This document shows positions 48,758 through 57,424 of a stretch of DNA of 64,000 nucleotides, in pieces. Under the pieces are notes generated by a model, which saw only the letters and a program-made list of their open reading frames with translations, did no database searches and was not told the origin of the DNA. The number at the start of each line of letters is the position of its first letter. Within the stretch, counting starts at the first letter, position 1. Made by a program: the position numbers and the translations under genes. This stretch comes from Amycolatopsis bullii (GTDB taxonomy: Bacteria > Actinomycetota > Actinomycetes > Mycobacteriales > Pseudonocardiaceae), in the NCBI RefSeq assembly GCF_014654205.1, contig NZ_BNAW01000032.1:1-64000 (forward strand), written 5' to 3'.

Positions 48758-50062
48758 TCACTTGTCCGGCTTGGGTCCGGAGAGCAACCCGGTGACGCTC
48801 CGGAGAAGGTCGACGCGTTCGCGCAGGGCCGGATCCAGCGCCGTGAGCACCGTGATGCTCGCCCACAGCACGGCGAACAGGGTAGCCGTGGCGCCCAGCG
48901 GATCGGGCAGTGGCACGCCGAGCCGGTGGATGAGCCAGAGGACGCCGACCGGGAACGCACCGACCACCAGCGTCCGCAGCAAGACGGCGAACGCCTTGGT
49001 CCGGCGCCACCTTTTCGCCGGAGAACCGGCTGGAGTGACTGGCAATTCGTCATAGGTGCCCTCGAGCACCGCCGTCATCAGGCCCACGACGAAGGTGCGC
49101 AAAGCAGCCTGCGTGTCGACCTTGGGCAGCGCGATCCACAGCGCCTTTTCCCGCACGGCCAGCGCCGCCGACCGGATCCGGTCCCGGAACACGCGCCGGT
49201 GGCGGGCGTCGGTGAGGTCGACGGTGCCCCCCAGGCCTTCGAGGCACGCGGCCACGGACCGCAGGTGGCCGGGCGACGGCAGGCGCCGTTCGCCGGGCGC
49301 GCGGTCCACCAGCTGGACCAGCACGAGCGCAAGGGAGTAAAGGGTCAGCTCCTCGCGCCTGCTCCGGCTGACGTACTTGGCGAACAGGCGCGTGGCGAGC
49401 GAGCCGACGAGGCTGAGGACGACGACGCAGAAGATCGTCAGGAGGCAGGAACCGAGGAGGATCAGCAGCCCGAGCGGGCTGGACCATTCGACGGAAGCTT
49501 CGCCGACGGAGACCGCCCAGGGGCCACCGATGGTCAGTGTGGCGGCCAATCCGACGGCGATCGCCGTCAGGGCGAAGAGCGTGGAGACCCGGTCGGGACG
49601 GGTTTCCGCGACGACGGTCGCGGTCATGACCCCGGAGCCGAAGAGCACCACCAGCTCGCCGACGAGCGCGACCCGGCCTAGATTTCCGGAATCCCAGAGC
49701 GAAATCGGCACGACGAAGGTCGAGATCACGAAGAACATCGCCAGTGCCGCCGGTACGGCCTCGCCGAGGAAGTCGAGCATCCACTTCAGGCGCGCCCCAC
49801 GCCGGCACCAGAGGTCGTAGCGGGTGAGCAACGTCGAACGTTCGTCGCCGGGCATGGTCCCGACGCGGGATTCGCCGGCGAACAGGGACTTCACCGCCAG
49901 CGCCGACGACCACTCCCATGCGAAGTTCCTCTGGAACACCCAACGAGGCCTCCGGACGGCCTTGTCCCATCGCACTCCCAATGGGAACTCGTTCGGCTCG
50001 CGTTCGCCTCCTGCCCGCAGCAGCGTCTCCACCATCCGCCGGTGCACGTCTTCGGTCGGCAA
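48758..50062 (-). CDS. Polytopic membrane protein of vWA/kinase operon (gene 1)
   Basis: A 434-residue protein starting at TTG 50062 with GAAGGGGG upstream (GTG 50044 is an alternative). The N-terminal 105 residues are soluble, rich in Arg/Trp. Four hydrophobic segments follow between about residues 105 and 235, then a soluble region of about 130 residues, then two more helices (FAVLLRTLVVGAFPVGVLWLI, TLFAVLWASITVLTAL). No family is recognised. It is the first gene of a four-gene operon and could be the membrane hub for the vWA protein and kinase. Confidence 0.7.
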   Translation of the reverse strand: MPTEDVHRRMVETLLRAGGEREPNEFPLGVRWDKAVRRPRWVFQRNFAWEWSSALAVKSLFAGESRVGTMPGDERSTLLTRYDLWCRRGARLKWMLDFLGEAVPAALAMFFVISTFVVPISLWDSGNLGRVALVGELVVLFGSGVMTATVVAETRPDRVSTLFALTAIAVGLAATLTIGGPWAVSVGEASVEWSSPLGLLILLGSCLLTIFCVVVLSLVGSLATRLFAKYVSRSRREELTLYSLALVLVQLVDRAPGERRLPSPGHLRSVAACLEGLGGTVDLTDARHRRVFRDRIRSAALAVREKALWIALPKVDTQAALRTFVVGLMTAVLEGTYDELPVTPAGSPAKRWRRTKAFAVLLRTLVVGAFPVGVLWLIHRLGVPLPDPLGATATLFAVLWASITVLTALDPALRERVDLLRSVTGLLSGPKPDK

Positions 50063-50212
50063 GCCACCCCCTTCGAGGACCGGTTACCGCGAGGAGTCGT
50101 CGGACGGGCCGACCCGCGTTACACCACTCGGCGGCGACCGCCGAACCGGCGGGTGCTCGGGCGGGCTTCGGCGTCACCCGGCTTCGCCGGCGCACTCCGG
50201 CAACCGTGAACG

Positions 50213-50246
50213 CCGGCGCGGAAACCCCGTGGGGTTCCCGCGCCGG
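50213..50246 (-). terminator. Terminator of LLM gene
   Basis: Arms of 16 bases beginning CCGGCGCGG with one mismatch and a 2-base loop, starting 3 bases past the stop at 50250. The rest of 50063-50212 shows nothing I can name. Confidence 0.8.
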
Positions 50247-50249
50247 ACC

Positions 50250-51143
50250 TCAGCCCTTGGCAGTCAGCTCGAGCAACCGGCCGGTGAGGTCGAGGTGTTC
50301 CTCGATACCTCCAGTCAGGTACGTGAGGTCCACGAACGTGTGGTCCGGCTCCACCAGCTCGACGATCTTCGTGACCGACTCGGCGATGGCCTTCGCGTCC
50401 GTGCCGGGATCGGTGTTCACCCGCAGGGCCACGCCGAGCGCCTGCGGGTCGCGGCCGGCCCGCTCGGCGTCGGCGCGGAGCTTGGCCAGGGTCGAGGTGA
50501 TCACGTCCGCGGGGTACTGCTCGGGCACCGACCAGACCGGGAGCCAGCCGTCGGCTCGTTCGGCGACCCGGCGCAGCGACCTCTCGCCGAAGCCGGCCAG
50601 GTGGATCGGCGGCTTGCGCACCGGCTTGAGGCCGATGTGGGACTCCGCGACCCGGTAGCCGACCCCTTCGTGGGTCACGGTGTCCTGGGTCCACCACTTC
50701 TCGAGCAGGTCGAGCAGGTCGTCGAGCCGCTTGCCGCGCTCGGCCATCGGCACGCCGACGGCCTCGTACTCGTCGGGGGACCAGCCGATGCCCAGCCCGG
50801 GCAGCAGCCGTCCGTTGCTCGCGACGTCGAGGCTGGTCAGCAGCCGGGCGAAGTTCACCGGCTGGTACTGGGTCGCGTTGATGGTGCTGGAACCGAGCAC
50901 CGCGGTCTCGGTCACCGCCGCCGCGATGGCCAGTGCGGTGAACGGATCCTGCGCGGTGTGGAACTCCTCGGGCATGGTGTCGTAACCCGGGTACGAGACC
51001 ACCGGCTTGACCGGCGACAGCAACCGGTCGCCGACCCAGAATCCGGCCGCGCCGGCCCTTTCCGCCTCGCGCGCGTACCGCGCGATCCCGCCCGGCGTGG
51101 CCGCCGCCTTGCCGAACACCGGAAGGCTGAAACCAAGTGGCAT
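50250..51143 (-). CDS. LLM-class (F420-dependent) oxidoreductase
   Basis: A 297-residue TIM-barrel flavin/F420 enzyme starting at ATG 51143 with GGGGAG upstream. Family features: 'MPLGFSLPVFGKAA', AREAERAGAAGFWVGDRLL, 'DPFTALAIAAAVTETAVLGSST', and the LLM motif WWTQDTVTHEGVGYRV. The TIGR03619-type F420 subfamily is likely. Substrate unknown. It is divergent from the methyltransferase at 51332. The 188 bases between them show no operator that I can recognise. Confidence 0.85.
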   Translation of the reverse strand: MPLGFSLPVFGKAAATPGGIARYAREAERAGAAGFWVGDRLLSPVKPVVSYPGYDTMPEEFHTAQDPFTALAIAAAVTETAVLGSSTINATQYQPVNFARLLTSLDVASNGRLLPGLGIGWSPDEYEAVGVPMAERGKRLDDLLDLLEKWWTQDTVTHEGVGYRVAESHIGLKPVRKPPIHLAGFGERSLRRVAERADGWLPVWSVPEQYPADVITSTLAKLRADAERAGRDPQALGVALRVNTDPGTDAKAIAESVTKIVELVEPDHTFVDLTYLTGGIEEHLDLTGRLLELTAKG

Positions 51144-51331
51144 TGCTTCTCCCCTGAAGAGTGAACGGACCCGATCGGTCCTGAAGCCACTACTACTCGC
51201 ATTCAGTTGCGCCTTCAAGCAGTCTGCGGTTCGACTGACCGTAACGAGCGGGACTCGCTGTGCGACTGACTGGACGCGGGAAGCCGCGGTTTCCCGCGCG
51301 GACGTCACTTCCGACGAAGTGGGGGACCCCC

Positions 51332-52543
51332 GTGCGCGCACCGGCCCCGGAACTCCAGCCGCTGGTCGACCGCCTTTCGCGCCGCCTGCCCGGTGTCGCG
51401 GTCGCCGCCTACGACGGCAGCCGGAGCGGCCCCTCGGACGCGTCGACGACGCTGGTGATCCGCACGCCCGCCGCGTTCGCGCGGGTGCTGCGGGCGCCGC
51501 GCGGTCTAGGCCTGGCGCGGGCGTGGGTCGCGGGTGACATCGAGATCTCCGGCGACATCGCGCCGGTGGCGGCGCACGAAGCCGATCTCCACCACCCGGC
51601 CGTCGCCGCCGGGCTGCTCACCACCGCGCTGCGGGTGACGGCCCGGCGCGGGTTCCGCGACCTGGCCACGGCCGGGGCCACGGCGAGCGAGTACCGCGCC
51701 GCGCGCCCGGGACGGCACACCGTCGCCCGCGACCGGGCCGAACTCGACTTCCACTACGGCCTGACCGCCGATTTCTACGCCCTGCTGCTCGGCCCGTCGA
51801 TGACCTATTCCGGGGCGATGTTCGCCAAACCCGCGGATTCCCTGGAAGCCGCGCAGGACCGCAAGCACGCGCGGATCGGCGAAAAACTGGAACTCGGCGC
51901 GCATTCGACGGTGCTCGACATCGGCTGCGGCTGGGGGAGTTTCCTCGACCACGCCGAAACCACCTTCGGGTCGCGGGGAATAGGGTTCACGGCGTCCCGC
52001 GAACAGTACGAATACGCCTCGCGGCGGTTTTCCGGCCGTGCCGGGGTGCGGATCGAGTACGGTGATTACCGGCAGCTGCTGCCGGTTCCCGGGATCACCG
52101 CGGCGGCCAGTGTCGGGATGTACGAACACGTCGGGGAACGCCACTCGCCCGCGTTCTTCTCGCTCGTCCGCCGCTCGCTGCGGCCCGGCGCCCGTTACGT
52201 CAACCAGGCGATCACGCGCCGCGAGAGCGGGCCGCGGCGGCTGCGCGCCAACGCCTTCGCGCAGCGGTACGTGTTCCCGAACGGCCAGCTGCTCCCGCTG
52301 TCACGGCAGCTCGCCGACCTCGACCGGGCCGGGTTCCGCGTGCTGTCCGCCGAAAGCTTCGGCGAAGGCTACGCGCGGACCACCGGCGCCTGGCTGGACA
52401 ACCTCGAACGGAACTGGGACGCCTGCGTCGCCGCCGCCGGGCTCGAGCGGGCGCGGGCCTGGCGGGCCTACCTCGCGGGTTCGCGGCGGCGGTTCGAGGA
52501 CGGCAGCATCGACGTCACCCAGGTCCTCGCGGAGGCGAGGTGA
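51332..52543 (+). CDS. Cyclopropane-fatty-acyl-phospholipid synthase-like methyltransferase
   Basis: Starting at GTG 51332 this gives 403 residues. The N-terminal 110 residues form the CFA lipid-access part. The SAM-binding core has VLDIGCGWGSFLDHAE, FTASREQYEYAS and SVGMYEHVGE, with LDFHYGLTADFYALLLGPSMTYS before them, the characteristic CFA-synthase substrate segment. Enzymes of this class add a methylene or methyl to unsaturated membrane lipid chains (CFA, mycolic acid and tuberculostearic types). It begins a run of four same-strand genes. Confidence 0.88.
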   Translation: MRAPAPELQPLVDRLSRRLPGVAVAAYDGSRSGPSDASTTLVIRTPAAFARVLRAPRGLGLARAWVAGDIEISGDIAPVAAHEADLHHPAVAAGLLTTALRVTARRGFRDLATAGATASEYRAARPGRHTVARDRAELDFHYGLTADFYALLLGPSMTYSGAMFAKPADSLEAAQDRKHARIGEKLELGAHSTVLDIGCGWGSFLDHAETTFGSRGIGFTASREQYEYASRRFSGRAGVRIEYGDYRQLLPVPGITAAASVGMYEHVGERHSPAFFSLVRRSLRPGARYVNQAITRRESGPRRLRANAFAQRYVFPNGQLLPLSRQLADLDRAGFRVLSAESFGEGYARTTGAWLDNLERNWDACVAAAGLERARAWRAYLAGSRRRFEDGSIDVTQVLAEAR

Positions 52544-52547
52544 GGCG

Positions 52548-53720
52548 ATGGCGGTCTCGCTGGACAGCCTCAAACCGCAGCTGATCGGGCGGTCGTTCGG
52601 CCGAAACCGGCAGCTCACCGGCTCGACGCGCCCGCTGCGCGCGAAAGCCGGGTTCAACTCGTTCGGCGTGTTCACGGCGCTGGTGATCCTCGCGTTCGCG
52701 GGCCAGCAGCAGGTGCTGATCAACACCTCGGAGGAGCCGTCGGCGATCGCCGCGGTCGTGCGGGCGCCGGCCCGGTTCGACGGCATCGGGATGCCGCTGC
52801 TGCAGGACCCGGTGGCACTCGTCGTCCTCTTCACGGCGCTGGCCACGCCGCTGTTCTGCCTCGAGCAGGTGGAGTCCATCCGCGACTTCATCCCGATGAC
52901 CGTGCGCAACATCGGCGACGACGTCCCGCACTTCGACCCGCGCGAGGTCCAGATCCTGATCATGCGGGCCAACGGGCGGTTCCGCCGGATCGGCGGGAAG
53001 AAGGTCTCGCTCGGGCTGTTCCTGCTCAGCGGCTTCGGCGCGTACTGCCTGCTGCGCTACCTCCAGACGGGCGGCCTGCTGGCGGGGTGGAACCCGGTGC
53101 CCGGCAAGACCGAGCCGTGGCGCGCGGCCGTCTACGCCGGCTGGTGGGCGAACGGCGACGCGCATCCGGTGATGGCCGTCCTGCTCTGGCTGCTCGGCGC
53201 GTACATGTTCTACTTCGTGCTCAAGCAGCTGCTGATGGGCCTGATCTTCGCGATCTTCGCGCAGACGGCGACCACGGTCGGCTTCGGCGTCACGCCCCAC
53301 CTGCGTGCCAACAACGACGGCTACTGGGGCCTGCGGACGCTGCGCCGGTTCATGCAGTGGACGTACGGCTCGACGCTCGCGCACTTCGTGACGACGCTCG
53401 GCGTATGCATCGTGTGGCTGCCGTTCACGCAGTGGACGTTCTTCATCGTCACCGCCGTGATGATCGTCAACAGCACGCTCGTCATCTACCCGACGATGAT
53501 CGCGCACAAATCGGTGCTGCAGGCGAAACAGAATTACGTCGACGACCGGCTCTTGTCCGCGAAAACGGAGGAAGAAAAGAAGACCGCGGCCGAGGAGGCG
53601 GAAAAAGTCTGGCAGAGCCCCGACCTGCCGTTCCGGACGCGGGCGACGTTCACCGCGGTATTCGTCTACCTGCTCGCCCCGATCGTGCTTGCGCTTGTTT
53701 CGTGGCTGCTGAAGCGTTAG
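52548..53720 (+). CDS. Polytopic membrane protein, unknown
   Basis: A 390-residue protein starting at ATG 52548, four bases after the methyltransferase stop. Hydrophobic segments lie at about residues 38-55, 85-105, 145-165, 205-245, 270-325 and 365-388. The loop between helices 2 and 3 has DFIPMTVRNIGDDVPHFDPREVQIL. A charged coiled-coil-like segment (AKTEEEKKTAAEEAEKVW) lies near 340. I do not recognise a family. Its tight spacing to the lipid methyltransferase suggests a lipid-related role. Confidence 0.7.
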   Translation: MAVSLDSLKPQLIGRSFGRNRQLTGSTRPLRAKAGFNSFGVFTALVILAFAGQQQVLINTSEEPSAIAAVVRAPARFDGIGMPLLQDPVALVVLFTALATPLFCLEQVESIRDFIPMTVRNIGDDVPHFDPREVQILIMRANGRFRRIGGKKVSLGLFLLSGFGAYCLLRYLQTGGLLAGWNPVPGKTEPWRAAVYAGWWANGDAHPVMAVLLWLLGAYMFYFVLKQLLMGLIFAIFAQTATTVGFGVTPHLRANNDGYWGLRTLRRFMQWTYGSTLAHFVTTLGVCIVWLPFTQWTFFIVTAVMIVNSTLVIYPTMIAHKSVLQAKQNYVDDRLLSAKTEEEKKTAAEEAEKVWQSPDLPFRTRATFTAVFVYLLAPIVLALVSWLLKR

Positions 53721-53751
53721 GATTCGGCAAACTCTGGCGAGGAGGCGTGTG

Positions 53752-54603
53752 GTGGCCGAAATTTCCAGCCTGCTGGAGCCGATCACCGAATTTCGTCCCG
53801 GCCGCCCGCTGGTCCTGTTTCTGCCGGGAATGAGCGGCAACAAACGGCAATGGGACTTCGTGATCCGCCGGCTGGACGGCGTCGACGCCGATCTCGCGTA
53901 CGGCGCCCCGGTGCTGGCGCACGCGGCGTTCGGCAACACGCGCCCCACGGTCTCCCAGCTGGGCGAGGCGATCGCCGCGGAGCTGACGGCGGCCGGCCGC
54001 GACCGCGTGACGGTGGTGTCCCACTCGGTCGGCGCGTTCGTGGCCCTGGTCATCGCCCACGAGCTGCCGTCGGCGGTGCGGTCGGCGGTCCTGGCCAACG
54101 GCGGCCTGTCGAGCGTGGCCCGGTTCATCGACCGGCCCCTGCGCCGGGTGCCCGGCACCACGACGTCGCGCCTGTCCTACCTGCGGTTGTTCGCGCTGGT
54201 CGGCACCCCGGTGCCGCCGGTGGTGAAACGGGCGATAGCCAGCCGCGAGTGGTCGAGCAGGCTGCTGGTCGGGCGCCGGCTGGTCTCGCGGCCGGCGCTG
54301 GCGTCCCGCGAGGCCCGCGACTCCCTGATGGAGGAGGCGGGCAACGCGCAGACGATCGCGGGACTCTGGCAGAACCGCCACTACTGGCGCGAATTCGAGC
54401 GCACGGCCGCCGGAATCCCGGCCAAGGTGCTCTTCCTGGTCGGCGGCCTGGACCCGATGACGAGCGTCGCCGACACGGGGGTCATGGCGGATCTGCTGCC
54501 GGACGCGGAAATCCGGGTGCTGCCGGGGGTGGGCCACGCGGCGCCGCTGGAGGCGCCGGACGTCGTGGCCGCGGCGGTCGAGGACGCACTGGCGGTCACC
54601 TAG
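53752..54603 (+). CDS. Alpha/beta hydrolase
   Basis: A 283-residue hydrolase; I choose GTG 53752 because AGGAGG at 53740-53745 has better spacing to it than to GTG 53749. The oxyanion region is LVLFLPGMSGNKRQWD. The nucleophile elbow is VVSHSVGAF (G-x-S-x-G altered to S-x-S-x-G). The acid is probably in LVGGLDPMT and the His in GVGHAAPLE. Substrate unknown; esterase or lipase activity is plausible next to a lipid methyltransferase. Confidence 0.85.
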   Translation: MAEISSLLEPITEFRPGRPLVLFLPGMSGNKRQWDFVIRRLDGVDADLAYGAPVLAHAAFGNTRPTVSQLGEAIAAELTAAGRDRVTVVSHSVGAFVALVIAHELPSAVRSAVLANGGLSSVARFIDRPLRRVPGTTTSRLSYLRLFALVGTPVPPVVKRAIASREWSSRLLVGRRLVSRPALASREARDSLMEEAGNAQTIAGLWQNRHYWREFERTAAGIPAKVLFLVGGLDPMTSVADTGVMADLLPDAEIRVLPGVGHAAPLEAPDVVAAAVEDALAVT

Positions 54604-54650
54604 GCACGCCCGGGGTAGGTTCACCCACGGACCCGAGGGGAGCTGGCAGA

Positions 54651-55502
54651 GTGGCACGTCTGCACGTCGGCTGCGCGATGTGGACCCACAAGGCGTGGGC
54701 CGGCCGGTTCGTGCCGTCGGCGCTGCCGGCCAAGGAGCGGCTGCGCGCCTACGCGGGCTGGTGCAATGCGGTCGAAGGCAACACGACGTTCTACGCGACC
54801 CCCGCCCGCGAGACCGTCGCGGGCTGGGCGCAGCAGACCGGACCCGATTTCCGGTTCGTGGTCAAGGTGCCCAAGGTCGTCACGCACGAGCGCCGGTTCG
54901 CCGGGGTCGAGGTTGAGATGCGGGCGTTCCTGGACGCGCTCGAACCGCTCGGCGAACGGGCGGTCCTGTGGACCCAGCTCCCCGGCTCGTTCGGCCCGCC
55001 GGACGTCGATGCCCTCCGCCGGTTCCTGCGCCGCCTCCCCACCGGCCGCCGGCGCGCGGTGGAGGTGCGGCACCCCGGATTCTTCACCGACGCGGGCGCG
55101 GCATCGTCGCTGGAGGCCGCGCTCGCCGACGCGGACGCGGAGTGGGTGCCGTTCGACACCACGGTGTTCTTCGGGCGGCCGCCGGCCAGCAAAGCCGAAC
55201 GGGAAACCTGGACCATGAAACCGCGCCTGCCCCGGCGGACGCGGGCCCTGACCGACCGGCCGATCGTCCGCTACCTGGGCCGCGACTCGGTGGCGGAGAC
55301 GGTCGAGGGCTGGCAGCCGTGGACCGAGGTGGTGGCGGGCTGGCTGCGGGAGGGCCGCACGCCGACGGTGTTCGTGCACACGCCCGACAACGCCGACGCA
55401 CCGGCACTGGCCCGCCGCTTCCACGACGACGTGCGAGCGCTGGTGCCGGACCTCGACGCGCTGCCGGAGCCGGAACCGATCGAGCCCGCAACTTTGTTCT
55501 GA
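54651..55502 (+). CDS. DUF72 (YecE-like) protein
   Basis: A 283-residue protein starting at GTG 54651. 'LHVGCAMWTHKAWAGRFVPSALPAKERLRAYAGWCNAVEGNTTFYATPARETVAGWAQQTGPDFRFVVKVPKVVTHERR' is the standard DUF72 opening: a TIM-barrel of unknown activity. The later part keeps AVEVRHPGFFTD and FVHTPDNADAP, both conserved. Relatives are widespread. It lies 47 bases after the hydrolase and may share its transcript. Confidence 0.9.
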   Translation: MARLHVGCAMWTHKAWAGRFVPSALPAKERLRAYAGWCNAVEGNTTFYATPARETVAGWAQQTGPDFRFVVKVPKVVTHERRFAGVEVEMRAFLDALEPLGERAVLWTQLPGSFGPPDVDALRRFLRRLPTGRRRAVEVRHPGFFTDAGAASSLEAALADADAEWVPFDTTVFFGRPPASKAERETWTMKPRLPRRTRALTDRPIVRYLGRDSVAETVEGWQPWTEVVAGWLREGRTPTVFVHTPDNADAPALARRFHDDVRALVPDLDALPEPEPIEPATLF

Positions 55503-55511
55503 GGCCCCGAT

Positions 55512-56201
55512 CTAGCCGGGCGCAGTGGACCCTGCGGCGCGTGCGTGTTTTTCCGCGGCACGAAGGATGTCGTTGCCGAGTTGTTCGAGGAACGTCCCGG
55601 CGGCGGCGAGCCGGGTACCGACGGCGGTGCCGGCGCCGAAGATGCCGGCGCCGCGCAATGCGGTGGCGGCGAGTCGCTGGTTGGCGTGGACACCGGCCAC
55701 CGCGGAACGGATGCCCGCGTTCTCGTCGAGGAAGTAGCGGTGACGCCGGCTGTCGCGGCCGACGCGGATCAGTCCGTGGCGGCGCAGCAGGGTGACCGCG
55801 TGCGAGACGGTCGCCGCGCTGACCCGCAGCTGCTGCGCCAGCTCGGCGGCCGTGTGGCTGCCCGTTTCGGACGTGAACAGGCACGCCAGCACGCCGGCGG
55901 CGGTGCGCGGCATGCCGGTGTCGACGAGGGCTGCGGTGAGTTCGGCGACGAAGGCCGTGGCGGCGCCGGCGCTGACTTCCGGTTTCGCGGGCGGGGCCGG
56001 ACTGCGCCGGGCGCGGTGGGTGGTCGCGAGCTGCGCCAGCTCCGCGCGGTAGCGGCCCGGCCCGCCGTTGCGCGCGACCTCGCGGCTCACCGTCGAAGGG
56101 GGACGTCCGAGGCTGCGGGCGATTTCGGCGTAGTCCAGGTTCCGGGCCAGCCCTTCGGCGATCCGCTGCCGGTCGGCGCTGGTCAGCCTGCGTCCTGGCA
56201 T
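55512..56201 (-). CDS. Two-domain HTH regulator (IS30-type HTH plus MarR-like domain)
   Basis: A 229-residue protein starting at ATG 56201 with GAGGAG upstream. Residues 3-60 are an IS30/HTH_38-type helix-turn-helix (LTSADRQRIAEGLARNLDYAEIARSLGRPPSTVSREVARNGG). Residues 85-165 form a winged helix (SETGSHTAAELAQQLRVSAATVSHAVTLLRRHGLIRVGRDSRRHRYFLDE). The rest is Ala-rich and helical. It is divergent from the TIM-barrel gene at 56389. A 12-bp palindrome lies between them, the probable target. Confidence 0.8.
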   Translation of the reverse strand: MPGRRLTSADRQRIAEGLARNLDYAEIARSLGRPPSTVSREVARNGGPGRYRAELAQLATTHRARRSPAPPAKPEVSAGAATAFVAELTAALVDTGMPRTAAGVLACLFTSETGSHTAAELAQQLRVSAATVSHAVTLLRRHGLIRVGRDSRRHRYFLDENAGIRSAVAGVHANQRLAATALRGAGIFGAGTAVGTRLAAAGTFLEQLGNDILRAAEKHARAAGSTAPG

Positions 56202-56262
56202 TCCGGCAGGCTCCTCCGCTCCGGGGGTGGGTGCGGCCAGTATGGGGGCCGCTCGTCGATCT

Positions 56263-56303
56263 TTGCAACGAACGTGCATTAGCCGTCACGGTCGTTGCAA
56301 CGA
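56263..56303. promoter_or_regulatory. Palindrome TCGTTGCAACGA with upstream half-site
   Basis: A perfect 12-bp palindrome TCGTTGCAACGA at 56292-56303 and a shorter TTGCAACGA at 56263-56271, with 29 bases from start to start, lie in the 187-base gap between the divergent HTH and TIM-barrel genes. The pattern fits a two-site operator. Confidence 0.65.
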
Positions 56304-56388
56304 CTACTACCGGCGTGAACTGCGCAAACGATGTCGACTGGGAATTCCTTCGTTGACCGTGGTTTTGCCGCGTACTAAATGTTCCGGG

Positions 56389-57378
56389 ATGAGAGCTCGA
56401 GGAATCACGTACGACACCGGCTTCAGCCCGGGTGGCAAATGTTCGCGGCCCGTGTTCGACGCGGAGGCGGTGCGGCGGGAGATCCGCGTCATCGCCGAGG
56501 ACCTGCACTGCGACGCGGTCCGGATCACCGGCGGCGACCCCGAGCGGCTGGCCGTGGCGGCCCGGCACGCCGCCGACGCCGGGCTGGAGGTCTGGTTCTC
56601 GCCGTTCCCCTGTGAGCTGCCCGCGGCGGAACTGGTGCCGTACTTCGCCGACTGTGCGGACCGCGCCGAGGAAGCGGGGGCGGAGGTGTTCGTCACCGGC
56701 TGCGAGCTGAGCCTGTTCACCCCCGGTTTCTTCCCCGGCCGCGACAGTTTCGCCAGGATCGAAGCCCTGGCCGGTGGCGCGCCCGAGGCGCTGGCCGAGG
56801 TCGCCGCGGCGTCCGCGAAGCTGAACCCGGTGCTGGCCGCCGTCGCGGCCGCGGTGCGCACCCGGTTCCGCGGCAAGCTCACCTACGCCTCCGGGACCTG
56901 GGAGCAGATCGACTGGACGCCGTTCGACATCGTGAGCGCCGACGCCTACGGCGATCCCGGGGACGCCTTCCGCCAGGGCCTGCGCGAATACGCCCGGCAC
57001 GGAAAGCCGCTGGCGGCCACCGAGTTCGGCTGCTGCACCTACCGGGGAGCGGCCGAGCGTGGCGGCCTGGGCTGGCTGGGCGTCGTCGATCACGACGCCG
57101 ATCCGCCGCACGTCACCGGAGAGTACGTTCGCGACGAGGAGGAACAGGCCCGCTACCTGCGCGAGATGATCGCGCTCTTCGACGAGGAAGGCGTGGACAC
57201 GGCGTTCTGGTTCACCTTCGCCGGCTACGAATACCCCCACCACCCCGACCCGCGCTTCGACCTCGACCTGGCCTCTTACGGAGTCTGCAAGCTGATGCCC
57301 GACGGCAGCCTCGCGCCCAAGCGGTCCTTCCACGCCATGGCCGGGGCATACCGGCGAGGCCGGCCGGTCACCGGCTGA
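56389..57378 (+). CDS. TIM-barrel glycoside-hydrolase-like protein ('abortive infection' family by annotation)
   Basis: A 329-residue protein starting at ATG 56389. Its order of barrel strands ('RARGITYDTGFSPGG', 'CDAVRITGGDPERLAVAARHAADAGLEVWFSPFP', 'FVTGCELSLF', 'GKLTYASGTWEQIDWTPFDIVSADAYG', 'PLAATEFGCCTYRGAA', 'TAFWFTFAGYEYPH') looks like a clan-A glycoside hydrolase, with likely catalytic E106 and E212. Close relatives in databases have been named 'abortive infection protein' with no evidence I know of. It has no signal peptide. Its regulator is divergent. Real substrate unknown. Confidence 0.75.
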   Translation: MRARGITYDTGFSPGGKCSRPVFDAEAVRREIRVIAEDLHCDAVRITGGDPERLAVAARHAADAGLEVWFSPFPCELPAAELVPYFADCADRAEEAGAEVFVTGCELSLFTPGFFPGRDSFARIEALAGGAPEALAEVAAASAKLNPVLAAVAAAVRTRFRGKLTYASGTWEQIDWTPFDIVSADAYGDPGDAFRQGLREYARHGKPLAATEFGCCTYRGAAERGGLGWLGVVDHDADPPHVTGEYVRDEEEQARYLREMIALFDEEGVDTAFWFTFAGYEYPHHPDPRFDLDLASYGVCKLMPDGSLAPKRSFHAMAGAYRRGRPVTG

Positions 57379-57424
57379 TCCGACGCACCCGCCGTCCGCC
57401 GTCCCGGCGGTATCGTGCCGGATC

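Noticed and set aside
49824..51164. Plus-strand open frame across the LLM gene
   Set aside because: Antisense shadow of the LLM oxidoreductase, which has clear family motifs on the minus strand.
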